A DNA stretch of 25,413 nucleotides from Lutibacter sp. (GTDB lineage: Bacteria; Bacteroidota; Bacteroidia; Flavobacteriales; Flavobacteriaceae): NCBI GenBank assembly GCA_021647265.1, contig JAKIVA010000041.1:1-25413 (forward strand), written 5' to 3'. A program made the translations under genes and the position numbers. The notes beneath the pieces are model-generated. The model was not told the origin of the DNA. It saw only the letters and a program-made list of their open reading frames with translations, and ran no database searches. This document shows positions 1-8,651 of this stretch, in pieces. The stretch's first letter is position 1. Each line of letters opens with the position of its first letter.

Positions 1-1
1 G

Positions 2-86
2 CGGAGAAAGAGGGATTCGAACCCCCGGAGGTGTGACCCTCGCCGGTTTTCAAGACCGGTGCATTCGACCACTCTGCCATTTCTCC
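2..86 (-). tRNA. tRNA-Ser (anticodon UGA)
   Basis: On the minus strand the sequence folds as a class II tRNA. The acceptor stem GGAGAAA (86-80) pairs with TTTCTCC (9-3), followed by discriminator G at 2. The anticodon stem CCGGT/ACCGG encloses the loop CTTGAAA, so the anticodon is TGA (plus-strand 50-52), which reads UCA-type serine codons. A long variable arm and a T arm with GGTTCGAATCC follow, as expected for tRNA-Ser. No CCA is visible before the window edge. The 5' end of this gene is partly repeated just upstream (74-228). Confidence 0.96.
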
Positions 87-126
87 AGTGGTATGCGTAT
101 GGAGGCGACGTTAATCGCATTCGACC

Positions 127-144
127 TCCCGATAATTATCGGGA
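127..144. repeat. Palindrome TCCCGATAATTATCGGGA in repeat unit 1
   Basis: This is a perfect 18-bp palindrome that separates two blocks copied from the tRNA-Ser 5' end. As RNA it would form an eight-pair hairpin-like stem. It probably represents a small palindromic repeat family, but that needs a genome search. Confidence 0.85.
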
Positions 145-197
145 CTGCCATTTCTCCAGTGGTATGCGTATGGAGGCGACGTTAATCGCATTCGACC

Positions 198-215
198 TCC
201 CGATAACTATCGGGA
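198..215. repeat. Palindrome TCCCGATAACTATCGGGA in repeat unit 2
   Basis: This is the second copy of the palindromic insert. The arms TCCCGATA/TATCGGGA are intact and only the centre differs from copy 1 (AC instead of AT). The preserved arms are consistent with hairpin formation. Confidence 0.83.
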
Positions 216-315
216 CTGCCATTTCTCCTTTAGCGAGGGCAAATATAAAACCCTTTTTTGTTTTGCTCAAACTTTTCACTCATTTTTTTAGTATTAATTT
301 TAATAAATTTTAAAC

Positions 316-323
316 TACTTTTG
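316..323 (+). promoter_or_regulatory. Candidate -7 box TACTTTTG for the TSUP permease
   Basis: The octamer fits the Bacteroidota -7 consensus TAnnTTTG and lies 16 nt before the ATG at 340. No clear TTTG -33 box is seen at the usual distance, so this is a weak assignment. Confidence 0.4.
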
Positions 324-339
324 ATTTTTAATTTAGGAT

Positions 340-1092
340 ATGGATTCAATAGTAGAAATAATTGGTTTAATTTTTATTGGTTTTATTGCAGGAGGTATAA
401 ATACGATTGCAGGAGGAGGTTCTTTACTAACGTTGCCAATCCTTATTTTTTTAGGATTACCACCAAATATAGCTAATGGTACTAACAGAATTGCTATTTT
501 ATTTCAGAATATTTTTACTACAGCAGGTTTTAAAAGTAAAGGTGTAATTACATTCCCTTTTAGTATTTACATTGCTATTTCAGCCTTAATAGGTTCTTTA
601 ATTGGTGCTCAAATAGCAGTAGATATTAAAGGTGAAACTTTTAATAAAATATTAGCTATTATAATGGTTGTAATAGTGTTTTATATGGTTTTCAAACCCA
701 AAACAACTGTTGAAGGTACTTTAGAAAAAACAACAGGAAAACAATTGTGGCTAAGTATTTTACTATTCTTTTTTGTAGGTATTTATGGTGGTTTTATACA
801 GGCGGGAGTTGGTTTTATAATCTTACTGGTTTTATCTTCTGTAAACAATTTATCCTTAGTAAAAAGCAATGCGGTAAAAGTAATTGTAGTATTAATTTAT
901 ACATTTTCAGCAGTTGTAATTTTCGCATATAACGGCGCTATTAATTGGCGAATGGGTTTGGTTTTAGCAATAGGAAACTCCGTAGGAGGCTGGTTTGCAA
1001 GTAGGTGGTCCGTTAATAAAGGAGATGGTTTGGTTCGGAAATTTTTAATTGTAATGGTTATAATTATGGCAATTAAATTATGGTTTTTTTAA
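340..1092 (+). CDS. TSUP family permease (TauE/SafE, sulfite exporter type)
   Basis: This 250-residue integral membrane protein belongs to the TauE/SafE (TSUP) family, which moves small organic or sulfur anions such as sulfite, sulfoacetate or taurine-derived compounds across the inner membrane. It shows the two-half architecture of the family. The first half carries a glycine-rich segment near residues 15-27 (GGINTIAGGGS), and the second has a similar turn near residues 145-155 (YGGFIQAGVGF). The length is usual for the family. The ATG at 340 is preceded by a -7-like box and starts directly before the first helix. Its stop overlaps that of the convergent acylphosphatase by three bases. A second TSUP gene lies at 8652-9434 but is not a close copy. 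The substrate cannot be told from the sequence. Confidence 0.9.
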   Translation: MDSIVEIIGLIFIGFIAGGINTIAGGGSLLTLPILIFLGLPPNIANGTNRIAILFQNIFTTAGFKSKGVITFPFSIYIAISALIGSLIGAQIAVDIKGETFNKILAIIMVVIVFYMVFKPKTTVEGTLEKTTGKQLWLSILLFFFVGIYGGFIQAGVGFIILLVLSSVNNLSLVKSNAVKVIVVLIYTFSAVVIFAYNGAINWRMGLVLAIGNSVGGWFASRWSVNKGDGLVRKFLIVMVIIMAIKLWFF

Positions 1093-1364
1093 GATCGGAT
1101 TTCAAAAGATTTATAATATTTTAATTCACTTATTTTAAATGTTACTGTAGATACTTTTGATAGCGGAGATCCTTTATACAACCATTTTACAAACTCATTT
1201 AGTGTAACTAAATTACCTTCTGCTTCTATATAAACGGTGTTATTTATTTCGTTTCTAACAAAACCCTTTAATCCTAATCTAAGAGCTTCATTTAAGGTGT
1301 ATTTTCGAAACCAAACTCCTTGAACTTTTCCTTCGACAACAATTTTATACAATACTTTTTCCAT
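1089..1364 (-). CDS. acyP: Acylphosphatase
   Basis: This small cytosolic enzyme hydrolyses acyl phosphates such as acetyl phosphate or carbamoyl phosphate to carboxylate and phosphate. The protein (91 residues from the chosen start) has the family signature VEGKVQGVWFRKYT, with the phosphate-binding loop and catalytic Arg, and FVRNEINN, with the conserved catalytic Asn. The ATG at 1364 is chosen because it gives the standard length and N-terminus (MEKVLYKIVVEGKVQGV). An in-frame ATG ten codons further upstream would add a hydrophobic stretch atypical of the family. The 3' end overlaps the stop of the convergent TSUP gene. It is divergent from aroC, with about 90 bp between them. Confidence 0.92.
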   Translation of the reverse strand: MEKVLYKIVVEGKVQGVWFRKYTLNEALRLGLKGFVRNEINNTVYIEAEGNLVTLNEFVKWLYKGSPLSKVSTVTFKISELKYYKSFEIRS

Positions 1365-1423
1365 AATTATGGTCAAAAATAAACAATAGAACAAGTAATG
1401 TTATGCTATTCATCAAAATATTT

Positions 1424-1431
1424 TAACTTTG
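1424..1431 (+). promoter_or_regulatory. Candidate -7 box TAACTTTG for aroC
   Basis: TAACTTTG matches TAnnTTTG and sits 25 nt before the aroC ATG, in the divergent acyP-aroC gap. No convincing -33 box was found. Confidence 0.5.
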
Positions 1432-1456
1432 TTTTCGAAATTTATAACAACATATA

Positions 1457-2506
1457 ATGAGTAATTCTTTTGGAAATTTATTTAGATTAACAACTTTTGG
1501 AGAATCCCATGGTGAAGCTATTGGAGGTGTAATTGACGGTTGTCCAGCAGGAATTGAAATAGATTTTAATGCTATTCAAAATGAATTAGACAGAAGAAAA
1601 CCTGGGCAGTCTAAAATAGTTACCCAACGAAAAGAGCCAGATGAAGTTCAATTTTTATCGGGGATTTTTGAAGGAAAAACTACAGGTACTTCTATTGGTT
1701 TTATTATAAAGAATGTACACCAGCGTTCTAATGATTATTCACATATAAAAGATGCTTATCGTCCTTCACACGCCGATTTCACATATGATAAAAAATATGG
1801 ACATAGAGATTACCGTGGTGGTGGAAGAACTTCAGCTCGTGAAACAGCCAATTGGGTTGTTGGAGGTGCTGTGGCAAAGCAAGTAATTTCTTCTATAAAA
1901 ATTAATGCATTTACTTCTTCAGTAGGAGATATTTTTATGGAAAAGCCGTATCAAGATATAGATTTTGACAAGATAGAAAGTAACATTGTTCGTTGTCCAG
2001 ATAATGCTACTGCTAAAAGAATGATTGCTCGTATTGAAGAAATAAAAAAGGAGGGAGATACTATTGGAGGAACGGTAACTTGTGTAATTCAAAATGTTCC
2101 TACTGGTTTAGGTGAACCAATTTTTGATAAGCTGCACGCACAGCTAGGAAAAGCAATGTTATCTATAAATGCCGTAAAAGGCTTTGAATATGGAAGCGGA
2201 TTTTGTGGTGCTAAAATGAAAGGAAGTGAACATAACGATATTTTTAATGCTGATGGAACTACAAAAACAAATCTTTCAGGAGGTATTCAAGGAGGTATAA
2301 GTAACAGTATGGATATTTATTTTCGTGTGGCTTTTAAACCAGTTGCAACCATTATGCAAAAACAACAAACCATTGATAAATATGGTGCTATTGTTGAAAT
2401 GCAAGGTAAAGGTCGCCATGACCCTTGTGTAGTCCCTCGAGCAGTACCAATTGTTGAAGCAATGGCTGCTATGGTGTTGGCAGATTTTAAGCTGTTAAAT
2501 AAATAA
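1457..2506 (+). CDS. aroC: Chorismate synthase
   Basis: This enzyme converts 5-enolpyruvylshikimate-3-phosphate to chorismate, the last step of the shikimate pathway, using reduced FMN. The 349-residue protein is full length. It starts with the N-terminal signature FRLTTFGESHGEAIGGVIDG (about residues 9-28). The central YGHRDYRGGGRTSARETA segment follows (about 114-131), and the C-terminal GKGRHDPCVVPRAVPIVEA lies near residues 319-337. These include the conserved His and Arg residues of the active site. It appears to be monocistronic. An all-AT inverted repeat overlaps its stop codon and that of the facing gltD. Confidence 0.98.
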   Translation: MSNSFGNLFRLTTFGESHGEAIGGVIDGCPAGIEIDFNAIQNELDRRKPGQSKIVTQRKEPDEVQFLSGIFEGKTTGTSIGFIIKNVHQRSNDYSHIKDAYRPSHADFTYDKKYGHRDYRGGGRTSARETANWVVGGAVAKQVISSIKINAFTSSVGDIFMEKPYQDIDFDKIESNIVRCPDNATAKRMIARIEEIKKEGDTIGGTVTCVIQNVPTGLGEPIFDKLHAQLGKAMLSINAVKGFEYGSGFCGAKMKGSEHNDIFNADGTTKTNLSGGIQGGISNSMDIYFRVAFKPVATIMQKQQTIDKYGAIVEMQGKGRHDPCVVPRAVPIVEAMAAMVLADFKLLNK

Positions 2507-2522
2507 AATTTATTTTATTTAT
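2499..2522. terminator. AT-only bidirectional hairpin between aroC and gltD
   Basis: The arms ATAAATAAAA and TTTTATTTAT enclose the loop TTTA and span both convergent stop codons (aroC TAA at 2504-2506, gltD TAA on the minus strand at 2519-2521). There are no GC pairs, so the stem is weak, but its position between converging genes suggests a shared terminator. Confidence 0.55.
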
Positions 2523-3979
2523 AACGGAGGTAAATCACCCTCTCCTTTTGTAGGTAAATTGCTATACCCCATTAAATATTTATCAACTTCTCTAGCAGCT
2601 TCTCTACCTTCTGATATTGCCCAAACAATTAAAGATTGTCCTCTATGCATGTCTCCTGCAGTAAAAATATGAGGAATATTGGTTTGATAATTGTGAGCTA
2701 TATAATTATTTTTAAAATCAGTTTTTATACCTAGCTGTTTGCTTAAAGTAGATTCTGGTCCTTCAAAACCAAGAGCTAGTAATACCAATTCACAAGGCCA
2801 AATTTTTTCGGTGTTTGGAATTTCTTTTAGGGTAGGTTTTTGTCCGTCGTTGCTAATCCACTCTACTTGAGCGGTTTTTAACGCAATTAAATTTCCAGAA
2901 GTATCAGCAATAAATTCCTTGGTTGAAATAAGCCAGTTTCTGTCACAACCTTCTTCATGTGAAGTAGTTGTTTTTAGTTTTAAAGGCCAAAAAGGCCAAG
3001 GAGTAGTTTCTTCGTTTCTGTAGATGGGAGGTTTTGGCATAATTTCAAAATTAGTCACAGATGTTGCTTTCTGACGATTTGACGTTCCAACACAATCGGA
3101 ACCTGTATCACCACCACCAATTACAATCGCATTTTTATTTGTAGCTAAGATGTCTTCTTCATTAAAGTTAATACCAGCATCTCTTTTATTTTGTTGCTTC
3201 AAAAATGTCATAGCCTGTACTACACCTTTGCTGTTAATACCCTTAATGGGTAAGTTTCTGCGTTGCGTGGCACCTCCACACAAAACAATAGCATCAAAAT
3301 CAGTTAATTTTTTAATTGAATAATTAACACCTACATGTGTATTTGTTCTAAATATAATTCCTTCTTCTTCTAAGATAGTAACCCTTCTATCAATAATATT
3401 TTTTTCTAATTTAAAATTTGGAATACCATAGCGTAGTAATCCCCCAATTTTATCATCTCTTTCAAAAATAGTTACCGTATGTCCTGCTCGGTTTAGTTGT
3501 TGTGCAGTTGCTAAACCTGCAGGTCCAGAGCCTACAATTGCAACTGTTTTCCCTGTTCTTTTACTAGGTAGTTGCGGTTTTATCCAGCCTTCTTTAAAGG
3601 CGCGTTCAACAATATTTTTCTCAATATTTTCAATTGAAATTGAATCGTCAATAATACCTAGCACACAGGCTTGTTCGCAAGGTGCAGGGCATAATCTACC
3701 TGTAAACTCAGGGAAATTATTTGTTGTGTGTAAAATCCAAGAAGCTTTTTTCCATTCATCTTTATGTACCATATGATTGAAATCTGGAATTAAGTTTCCA
3801 AGCGGACAAGCGCTATGGCAAAATGGAATTCCACAATCCATACAACGTGAACTTTGTTTTGTTAGCTCAATGTTATTTAACGGTACTGTAAATTCGTTGT
3901 AATGAGTAATACGTTCTTTAACAGACTTGTACGTTTCGTCTTTTCTTTTAAATTCTTTAAAACCTGTTACTTTCCCCAT
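2519..3979 (-). CDS. gltD: Glutamate synthase (NADPH) small subunit
   Basis: This is the FAD/FeS subunit that takes electrons from NAD(P)H and passes them to the large subunit for reductive synthesis of glutamate. The 486-residue protein begins with a cysteine-rich ferredoxin-like domain (about 45-60, CMDCGIPFCHSACPLGN, and about 96-105, CPAPCEQAC). The FAD Rossmann motif VAIVGSGPAGLATAQQLNRAG lies near 146-166 and the NADPH motif VIGGGDTGSDC near 288-298. The C-terminal FAD signature TAGDMHRGQSLIVWAISEGREAA is intact. It starts three bases after the gltB stop, so the two are co-transcribed with gltB first. Confidence 0.97.
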   Translation of the reverse strand: MGKVTGFKEFKRKDETYKSVKERITHYNEFTVPLNNIELTKQSSRCMDCGIPFCHSACPLGNLIPDFNHMVHKDEWKKASWILHTTNNFPEFTGRLCPAPCEQACVLGIIDDSISIENIEKNIVERAFKEGWIKPQLPSKRTGKTVAIVGSGPAGLATAQQLNRAGHTVTIFERDDKIGGLLRYGIPNFKLEKNIIDRRVTILEEEGIIFRTNTHVGVNYSIKKLTDFDAIVLCGGATQRRNLPIKGINSKGVVQAMTFLKQQNKRDAGINFNEEDILATNKNAIVIGGGDTGSDCVGTSNRQKATSVTNFEIMPKPPIYRNEETTPWPFWPLKLKTTTSHEEGCDRNWLISTKEFIADTSGNLIALKTAQVEWISNDGQKPTLKEIPNTEKIWPCELVLLALGFEGPESTLSKQLGIKTDFKNNYIAHNYQTNIPHIFTAGDMHRGQSLIVWAISEGREAAREVDKYLMGYSNLPTKGEGDLPPL

Positions 3980-3982
3980 AAT

Positions 3983-6900
3983 TTAAGCTGTTAATTCTTC
4001 TACCATTGGTTTTTCTGTTTTTAAACGCATTAATGCGCGTTTATATTCAATAGGCATTACTTTAACAAAGTTACTTAAGCTAGTATCCCAATCGTTTAAT
4101 AATTCTTTACCTCTATTGCTATTTGTGTACAACACATGTTTTTCTATCAAAGTTTTTAACTCTTTGGCATCGGCTGTTTTAATAGTTTCTAATGCTATTG
4201 TTTCTGTATTACACAATCCGTTTGCGAATTTATTTTTAGGATCGTAAATAAACGCAATGCCACCACTCATACCTGCAGCAAAATTTCTTCCTGTTTCCCC
4301 AAGTACAATTATTTTCCCTCCGGTCATATATTCACATCCGTGATCTCCAACACCTTCAACAACTGCTGTTGCTCCTGAATTACGAACAGCAAAACGTTCT
4401 CCTGCAATACCGTTGATGTAAGCCTCACCTTTTACGGCTCCAAACAAACAAACGTTACCAATAATAACATTTTCTTCTGCAATAAAATCTGCTGTTGCAG
4501 GCTTTTTTACAATTATTTTTGCACCAGATAACCCTTTGCCTAAATAATCGTTTGCATTACCTTCAATTGTAAAAGTTAATCCAGAAGCTCCAAAAACCCC
4601 AAAACTTTGTCCAGCTGAGCCTGTAAAATGAACACTTAGTGTATCTTCGGGAAGGCCTAAATAACCATACTTTTTTGAAATCTCATTACTTACAATAGCG
4701 CCTACTGACCGATTGGTGTTGTGTATAGGGTAGTTTAACATCATTTTTTCTTTTCTATACAATGCCCGATGTGAATCTTTTAGAATTTGAAAATCTAGTA
4801 CTTTATCTAAGTTGTGATTTTGTTTTTCTGAATTTTTTAATACCATTTTACCGTAACCTTTAGGTTTATGCAAAATTGAAGATAAATCTAGCCCTTTTGC
4901 TTTGTAATGATTAATAGCTTTATTGGCATTTATTTTTTGAGTTTGTCCAATCATTTCGTCCATAGTACGAAACCCTAATTGAGCCATAATTTTTCTTAAT
5001 TCCTCAGCAATATAAAAGAAGAAATTAATGACATGTTCAGGTGTTCCCTTAAAGTTTTTACGTAACTCTTTATCTTGAGTTGCAATACCAACGGGACAAG
5101 TATTTAGATGGCATTTACGCATCATAATACAGCCCGAAGCTACTAATGGAGCAGTTGCAAAGCCAAATTCTTCGGCTCCTAATAAGGCGGCAATAGCAAC
5201 ATCACGACCCGTTTTTAATTGTCCATCACATTCAACTATAATTCTACTTCTTAAGTTATTTAATACCAAAGTTTGTTGTGCTTCTGCTAAACCAAGTTCC
5301 CAAGGTAGCCCAGCATGTTTTAATGAAGTTAAAGGAGATGCTCCGGTTCCACCATCATAACCAGCGATGAGAACTACATCAGCTTTTGCTTTAGCAACAC
5401 CTGCAGCAATGGTTCCAACACCAACCTCAGACACTAATTTTACATTAATTCGTGCTTCTCTATTGGCATTTTTTAAATCGAAAATTAATTGCGCTAAATC
5501 TTCAATAGAGTAAATATCGTGATGGGGAGGAGGAGAAATTAAACCTACAAAAGGAGTCGAATTTCTAGCTTTGGCAATCCAAGGCAACACTTTTTCACCT
5601 GGTAATTGCCCACCTTCTCCTGGTTTTGCTCCTTGAGCCATTTTAATTTGAATTTCTTTAGCATTGGTTAAATAATGTGAAGTAACACCAAAACGACCTG
5701 AAGCAACTTGTTTAATAGCAGAATTTCGATTATCGCCATTTGTTTCTTTTTGAAAACGTCTTCTGTCTTCACCACCTTCACCTGAATTGCTTTTACCACC
5801 AATACGATTCATAGCTATGGCTAAATTTTCATGTGCCTCTCTTGAAATTGATCCATAAGACATAGCACCTGTTTTAAAGCGTTTTACAATGTTTGTCCAC
5901 GGTTCAACTTCATGAATAGGAATTGGATTTAAATTGTTAAATTCAAACAACCCCCTAATAGTCATTAAATTTTCAGCTTGTTCGTTTATTGTTTTTGCAT
6001 AAACATCATAACTAGCTTGGTCACTTAGTCTAACTGCTTGCTGTAATTTTGCTACAGTTGTTGGATTAAATAAGTGTTTTTCACCATTGCGTCTCCATCT
6101 ATAATGGCCACCAATATTTAGCCCTAGTCTATTTTTTATTAAAGTTTTAGGGTATGCGTAATTGTAACGTTTAGAGATTTCTTTTTCAATTTCGTACAAC
6201 CCAATACCTTCAATTCTTGAAGTGGTATAGGGAAAATATTTCTCGACAAATTTGGAGTTAAAACCTACAATTTCAAAAATTTGAGAACCTCTGTATGAAT
6301 GTAGTGTAGAGATTCCAATTTTATTCATAATTTTTAAAATACCTTTTCCAATAGCTTTGTTAAAATTATCTACAGCTTGTTGTTCATCTAAATTTGTGAT
6401 AAATCCCTTTTTAACCTGTAAACGTATAATTTCATTTACCATATAAGGATTAATAGCGCTCGCTCCATAACCAAATAACGTAGCAAATTGATGTGGTTCG
6501 CGAGGTTCAGCAGATTCAATAACAATATCAAAATACGAGCGTTTTCTAAGCCTGTTAAGAGAATGATGCACGTATGAACAAGCTAGTAAAGCAGGAATTG
6601 GTGCAAAATATTTACTGGCACCCCTATCTGATAAAATTATAATATTTGTTCTGTCATCTACTGCCTTTGATACTTGGTTGATAATATTTTCTAAGGCATC
6701 TTCCAATCCGTTGAGTCCTCTTTCTTTTTTGTAGAGTATTTTAATTGTAATGGCTTTAAAATCATCTAAATGGATGTTTCTTATTTTTTCTAAATCAATA
6801 TTTGAAATTACAGGGTTCTGAATCTGGAGTTTTCGGCATTGTCTTTCAGTAATACTAAATATGTTTCTGTCTTTACCCAGCGATAAGCTAATATCTGTAA

Positions 6901-8494
6901 CTATTTCTTCTCTAATTCCATCTAGAGGTGGATTTGTAACCTGCGCAAATAATTGTTTGAAATAATTTGAAATTAGCTGAGGTCTATCAGATAACACGGC
7001 AAGAGGAGTATCAATTCCCATTGATCCAAGAGCTTCTTTACCATTTTGAGCCATAGGCGTAATAACTACTTGAATATCTTCAGTAGTATAATTAAACAAA
7101 CGCGAGCGAGTTTTAAGAGTGGTTTCTTCTATAGGATATACCTTATTTGTATTTGGTATGTCTTGTAGTTTTTTTCTTGTTTTGTCGAGCCATTTTTTAT
7201 AAGGTCTTTCAGAAACAATTTTATTTTTTATTTCTTCGTCATCAATAATTCTTCCCTCATTCATGTCTACTAGAAACATTTTGCCAGGTTCTAATCTTCC
7301 ATGTCTTTCTACATCTTCTGGAGCTATATCAAATACTCCAGTTTCAGATGACATGATTAGCTTACCGCTTTTTGTAATAGTGTACCTTGAAGGTCTTAAT
7401 CCGTTTCTGTCCAATAAAGTGCCAATATAATCGCCATCTGTAAAAGGTATGGATGCGGGGCCATCCCAAGGTTCCATAATACAAGCATTGTATTCGTAAA
7501 AAGCTTTTCTTTCTTCAGACATGGTTAAGTGTTTTTCCCATGCTTCAGGTATCATCATCATCATTACTTCAGGTAAAGATCTACCGGATAATAAGAGTAA
7601 TTCAATTACCATATCCATTGATGCAGAATCAGACCTTCCAGGTATAATAATTGGAAATAATTTTTCTATTTGATCTCCAAAAAGTTCACATTTCATGATT
7701 TCTTCACGAACGCGCATTCTACTTACATTACCTCGTAATGTATTTATTTCTCCATTTTGGCACATATATCTAAAAGGTTGTGCTAATTCCCATGAAGGCA
7801 TTGTATTTGTAGAAAAACGTTGGTGTACAAGTGCTAATCGTGTTACCAAATCTGGCTGCTGTAAATCTGTAAAATAAAGTCCAATAGCTTCTGGCTTAAT
7901 AATACCTTTATAAATTAAGGTAGTATGAGATAAACTAGGGATGTAGAAAAATGAACTTTCAGATATTTTAGAAGTTCCAATTGTATGTTCTGTTATTTTT
8001 CGAGCAGTGTATAGTTTTGCTTTAAAGATAAGCTCTTCATTTAGGAGACCTTTTCCAATAAAAATTTGTTCAATAGTTGGTTCTGAAGCAAGAGCAATTT
8101 CGCCCAATTGGGAAGAGTTAACAGGAACTTTTCTCCATCCTAAAACTTCAAGACCTTGATTTATTATTTCCTTTTCGAAGACTTTTTTACAATAGAGATA
8201 TTGATTTTTATTCTGAGGTAAAAATATCATGCCAACAGCATACTCTCTTTGTTTAGGTAATTTGAAATCGCAAACAGTTTTAAAATAATCATGAGGGATA
8301 TCTATTAAAATACCAGCCCCATCTCCCGTTTTACCATCAGAACTCACACCTCCTCGATGTTCTAATTTTACTAAAATTTTTAAAGCATCGTGGATAATTT
8401 GATTTGTTTTTTCACCTTTTAAGTTGCATATAAAACCAGCGCCGCAGTTTTCATGCTCAAATTCTGGTAAGTATAGCCCTTGTTTTTTTATCAT
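3983..8494 (-). CDS. gltB: Glutamate synthase large subunit
   Basis: This is the GOGAT alpha subunit, which hydrolyses glutamine and transfers the ammonia to 2-oxoglutarate. The 1503-residue protein is full length. A 16-residue propeptide precedes the catalytic Cys17 of the class II glutamine amidotransferase domain (ENCGAGF). A central domain follows, then the FMN-binding synthase domain with the GGKSNSGEGGED segment. The [3Fe-4S] motif CIMMRKCHLNTCPVG is present. The C-terminal GXGXG-type beta-helix contains repeats such as GGKIIVLGETGRNFAAGMSGG. The ATG at 8494 is supported by the position of Cys17. With gltD it forms the main ammonium assimilation route together with glutamine synthetase, which is not in this window. 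Confidence 0.98.
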   Translation of the reverse strand: MIKKQGLYLPEFEHENCGAGFICNLKGEKTNQIIHDALKILVKLEHRGGVSSDGKTGDGAGILIDIPHDYFKTVCDFKLPKQREYAVGMIFLPQNKNQYLYCKKVFEKEIINQGLEVLGWRKVPVNSSQLGEIALASEPTIEQIFIGKGLLNEELIFKAKLYTARKITEHTIGTSKISESSFFYIPSLSHTTLIYKGIIKPEAIGLYFTDLQQPDLVTRLALVHQRFSTNTMPSWELAQPFRYMCQNGEINTLRGNVSRMRVREEIMKCELFGDQIEKLFPIIIPGRSDSASMDMVIELLLLSGRSLPEVMMMMIPEAWEKHLTMSEERKAFYEYNACIMEPWDGPASIPFTDGDYIGTLLDRNGLRPSRYTITKSGKLIMSSETGVFDIAPEDVERHGRLEPGKMFLVDMNEGRIIDDEEIKNKIVSERPYKKWLDKTRKKLQDIPNTNKVYPIEETTLKTRSRLFNYTTEDIQVVITPMAQNGKEALGSMGIDTPLAVLSDRPQLISNYFKQLFAQVTNPPLDGIREEIVTDISLSLGKDRNIFSITERQCRKLQIQNPVISNIDLEKIRNIHLDDFKAITIKILYKKERGLNGLEDALENIINQVSKAVDDRTNIIILSDRGASKYFAPIPALLACSYVHHSLNRLRKRSYFDIVIESAEPREPHQFATLFGYGASAINPYMVNEIIRLQVKKGFITNLDEQQAVDNFNKAIGKGILKIMNKIGISTLHSYRGSQIFEIVGFNSKFVEKYFPYTTSRIEGIGLYEIEKEISKRYNYAYPKTLIKNRLGLNIGGHYRWRRNGEKHLFNPTTVAKLQQAVRLSDQASYDVYAKTINEQAENLMTIRGLFEFNNLNPIPIHEVEPWTNIVKRFKTGAMSYGSISREAHENLAIAMNRIGGKSNSGEGGEDRRRFQKETNGDNRNSAIKQVASGRFGVTSHYLTNAKEIQIKMAQGAKPGEGGQLPGEKVLPWIAKARNSTPFVGLISPPPHHDIYSIEDLAQLIFDLKNANREARINVKLVSEVGVGTIAAGVAKAKADVVLIAGYDGGTGASPLTSLKHAGLPWELGLAEAQQTLVLNNLRSRIIVECDGQLKTGRDVAIAALLGAEEFGFATAPLVASGCIMMRKCHLNTCPVGIATQDKELRKNFKGTPEHVINFFFYIAEELRKIMAQLGFRTMDEMIGQTQKINANKAINHYKAKGLDLSSILHKPKGYGKMVLKNSEKQNHNLDKVLDFQILKDSHRALYRKEKMMLNYPIHNTNRSVGAIVSNEISKKYGYLGLPEDTLSVHFTGSAGQSFGVFGASGLTFTIEGNANDYLGKGLSGAKIIVKKPATADFIAEENVIIGNVCLFGAVKGEAYINGIAGERFAVRNSGATAVVEGVGDHGCEYMTGGKIIVLGETGRNFAAGMSGGIAFIYDPKNKFANGLCNTETIALETIKTADAKELKTLIEKHVLYTNSNRGKELLNDWDTSLSNFVKVMPIEYKRALMRLKTEKPMVEELTA

Positions 8495-8516
8495 AAGTAT
8501 ATTTGTAGAATAATTA

Positions 8517-8524
8517 CAAAAATA
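8517..8524 (-). promoter_or_regulatory. Candidate -7 box TATTTTTG for gltBD
   Basis: On the minus strand TATTTTTG fits TAnnTTTG and ends 22 nt before the gltB ATG. The surrounding 157-bp gap to the TSUP gene is nearly pure A/T. No clear -33 box or operator was recognised. Confidence 0.45.
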
Positions 8525-8651
8525 GATAAAATAACGATGAAAATATTTTAAAATTACGAATACGTTGTAGTAAATTCAATAAAATATCATTAATATTGAA
8601 TATAATTTAAACAATAAAAAAATATTATTTTAAATGAATAGGCTACTTAAT

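Larger units (their letters stand above)
74..228 (-). repeat. 71-bp tandem repeat made of tRNA-Ser 5' fragments and a palindrome
   Basis: Two units of 71 bp (74-144 and 145-215) are followed by a partial third (216-228). The full units differ at one base (136 versus 207). Read on the minus strand, each unit has the first 13 nt of the tRNA (GGAGAAATGGCAG), an 18-bp palindrome, the next tRNA block GGTCGAATGC, and about 30 nt of unrelated sequence. In the true tRNA the two blocks are separated only by AGT. The array lies directly 5' of the tRNA gene on its own strand, so it may be part of the tRNA leader transcript. No coding function is evident; the reading frame through it is a by-product of the repeat. 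Confidence 0.93.

Noticed and set aside
1..228. Phage or island attachment site at tRNA-Ser
   Set aside because: Integration normally duplicates the 3' end of a tRNA. Here only the 5' end is repeated, in tandem, and no integrase is present.
74..228. CRISPR array
   Set aside because: The units are adjacent copies with no variable spacers, only two and a bit copies, and no cas genes.
59..313. An 84-residue open frame through the tRNA flank
   Set aside because: It repeats itself because it runs through the 71-bp tandem repeat and overlaps the tRNA. It has no start context and no recognisable protein family.
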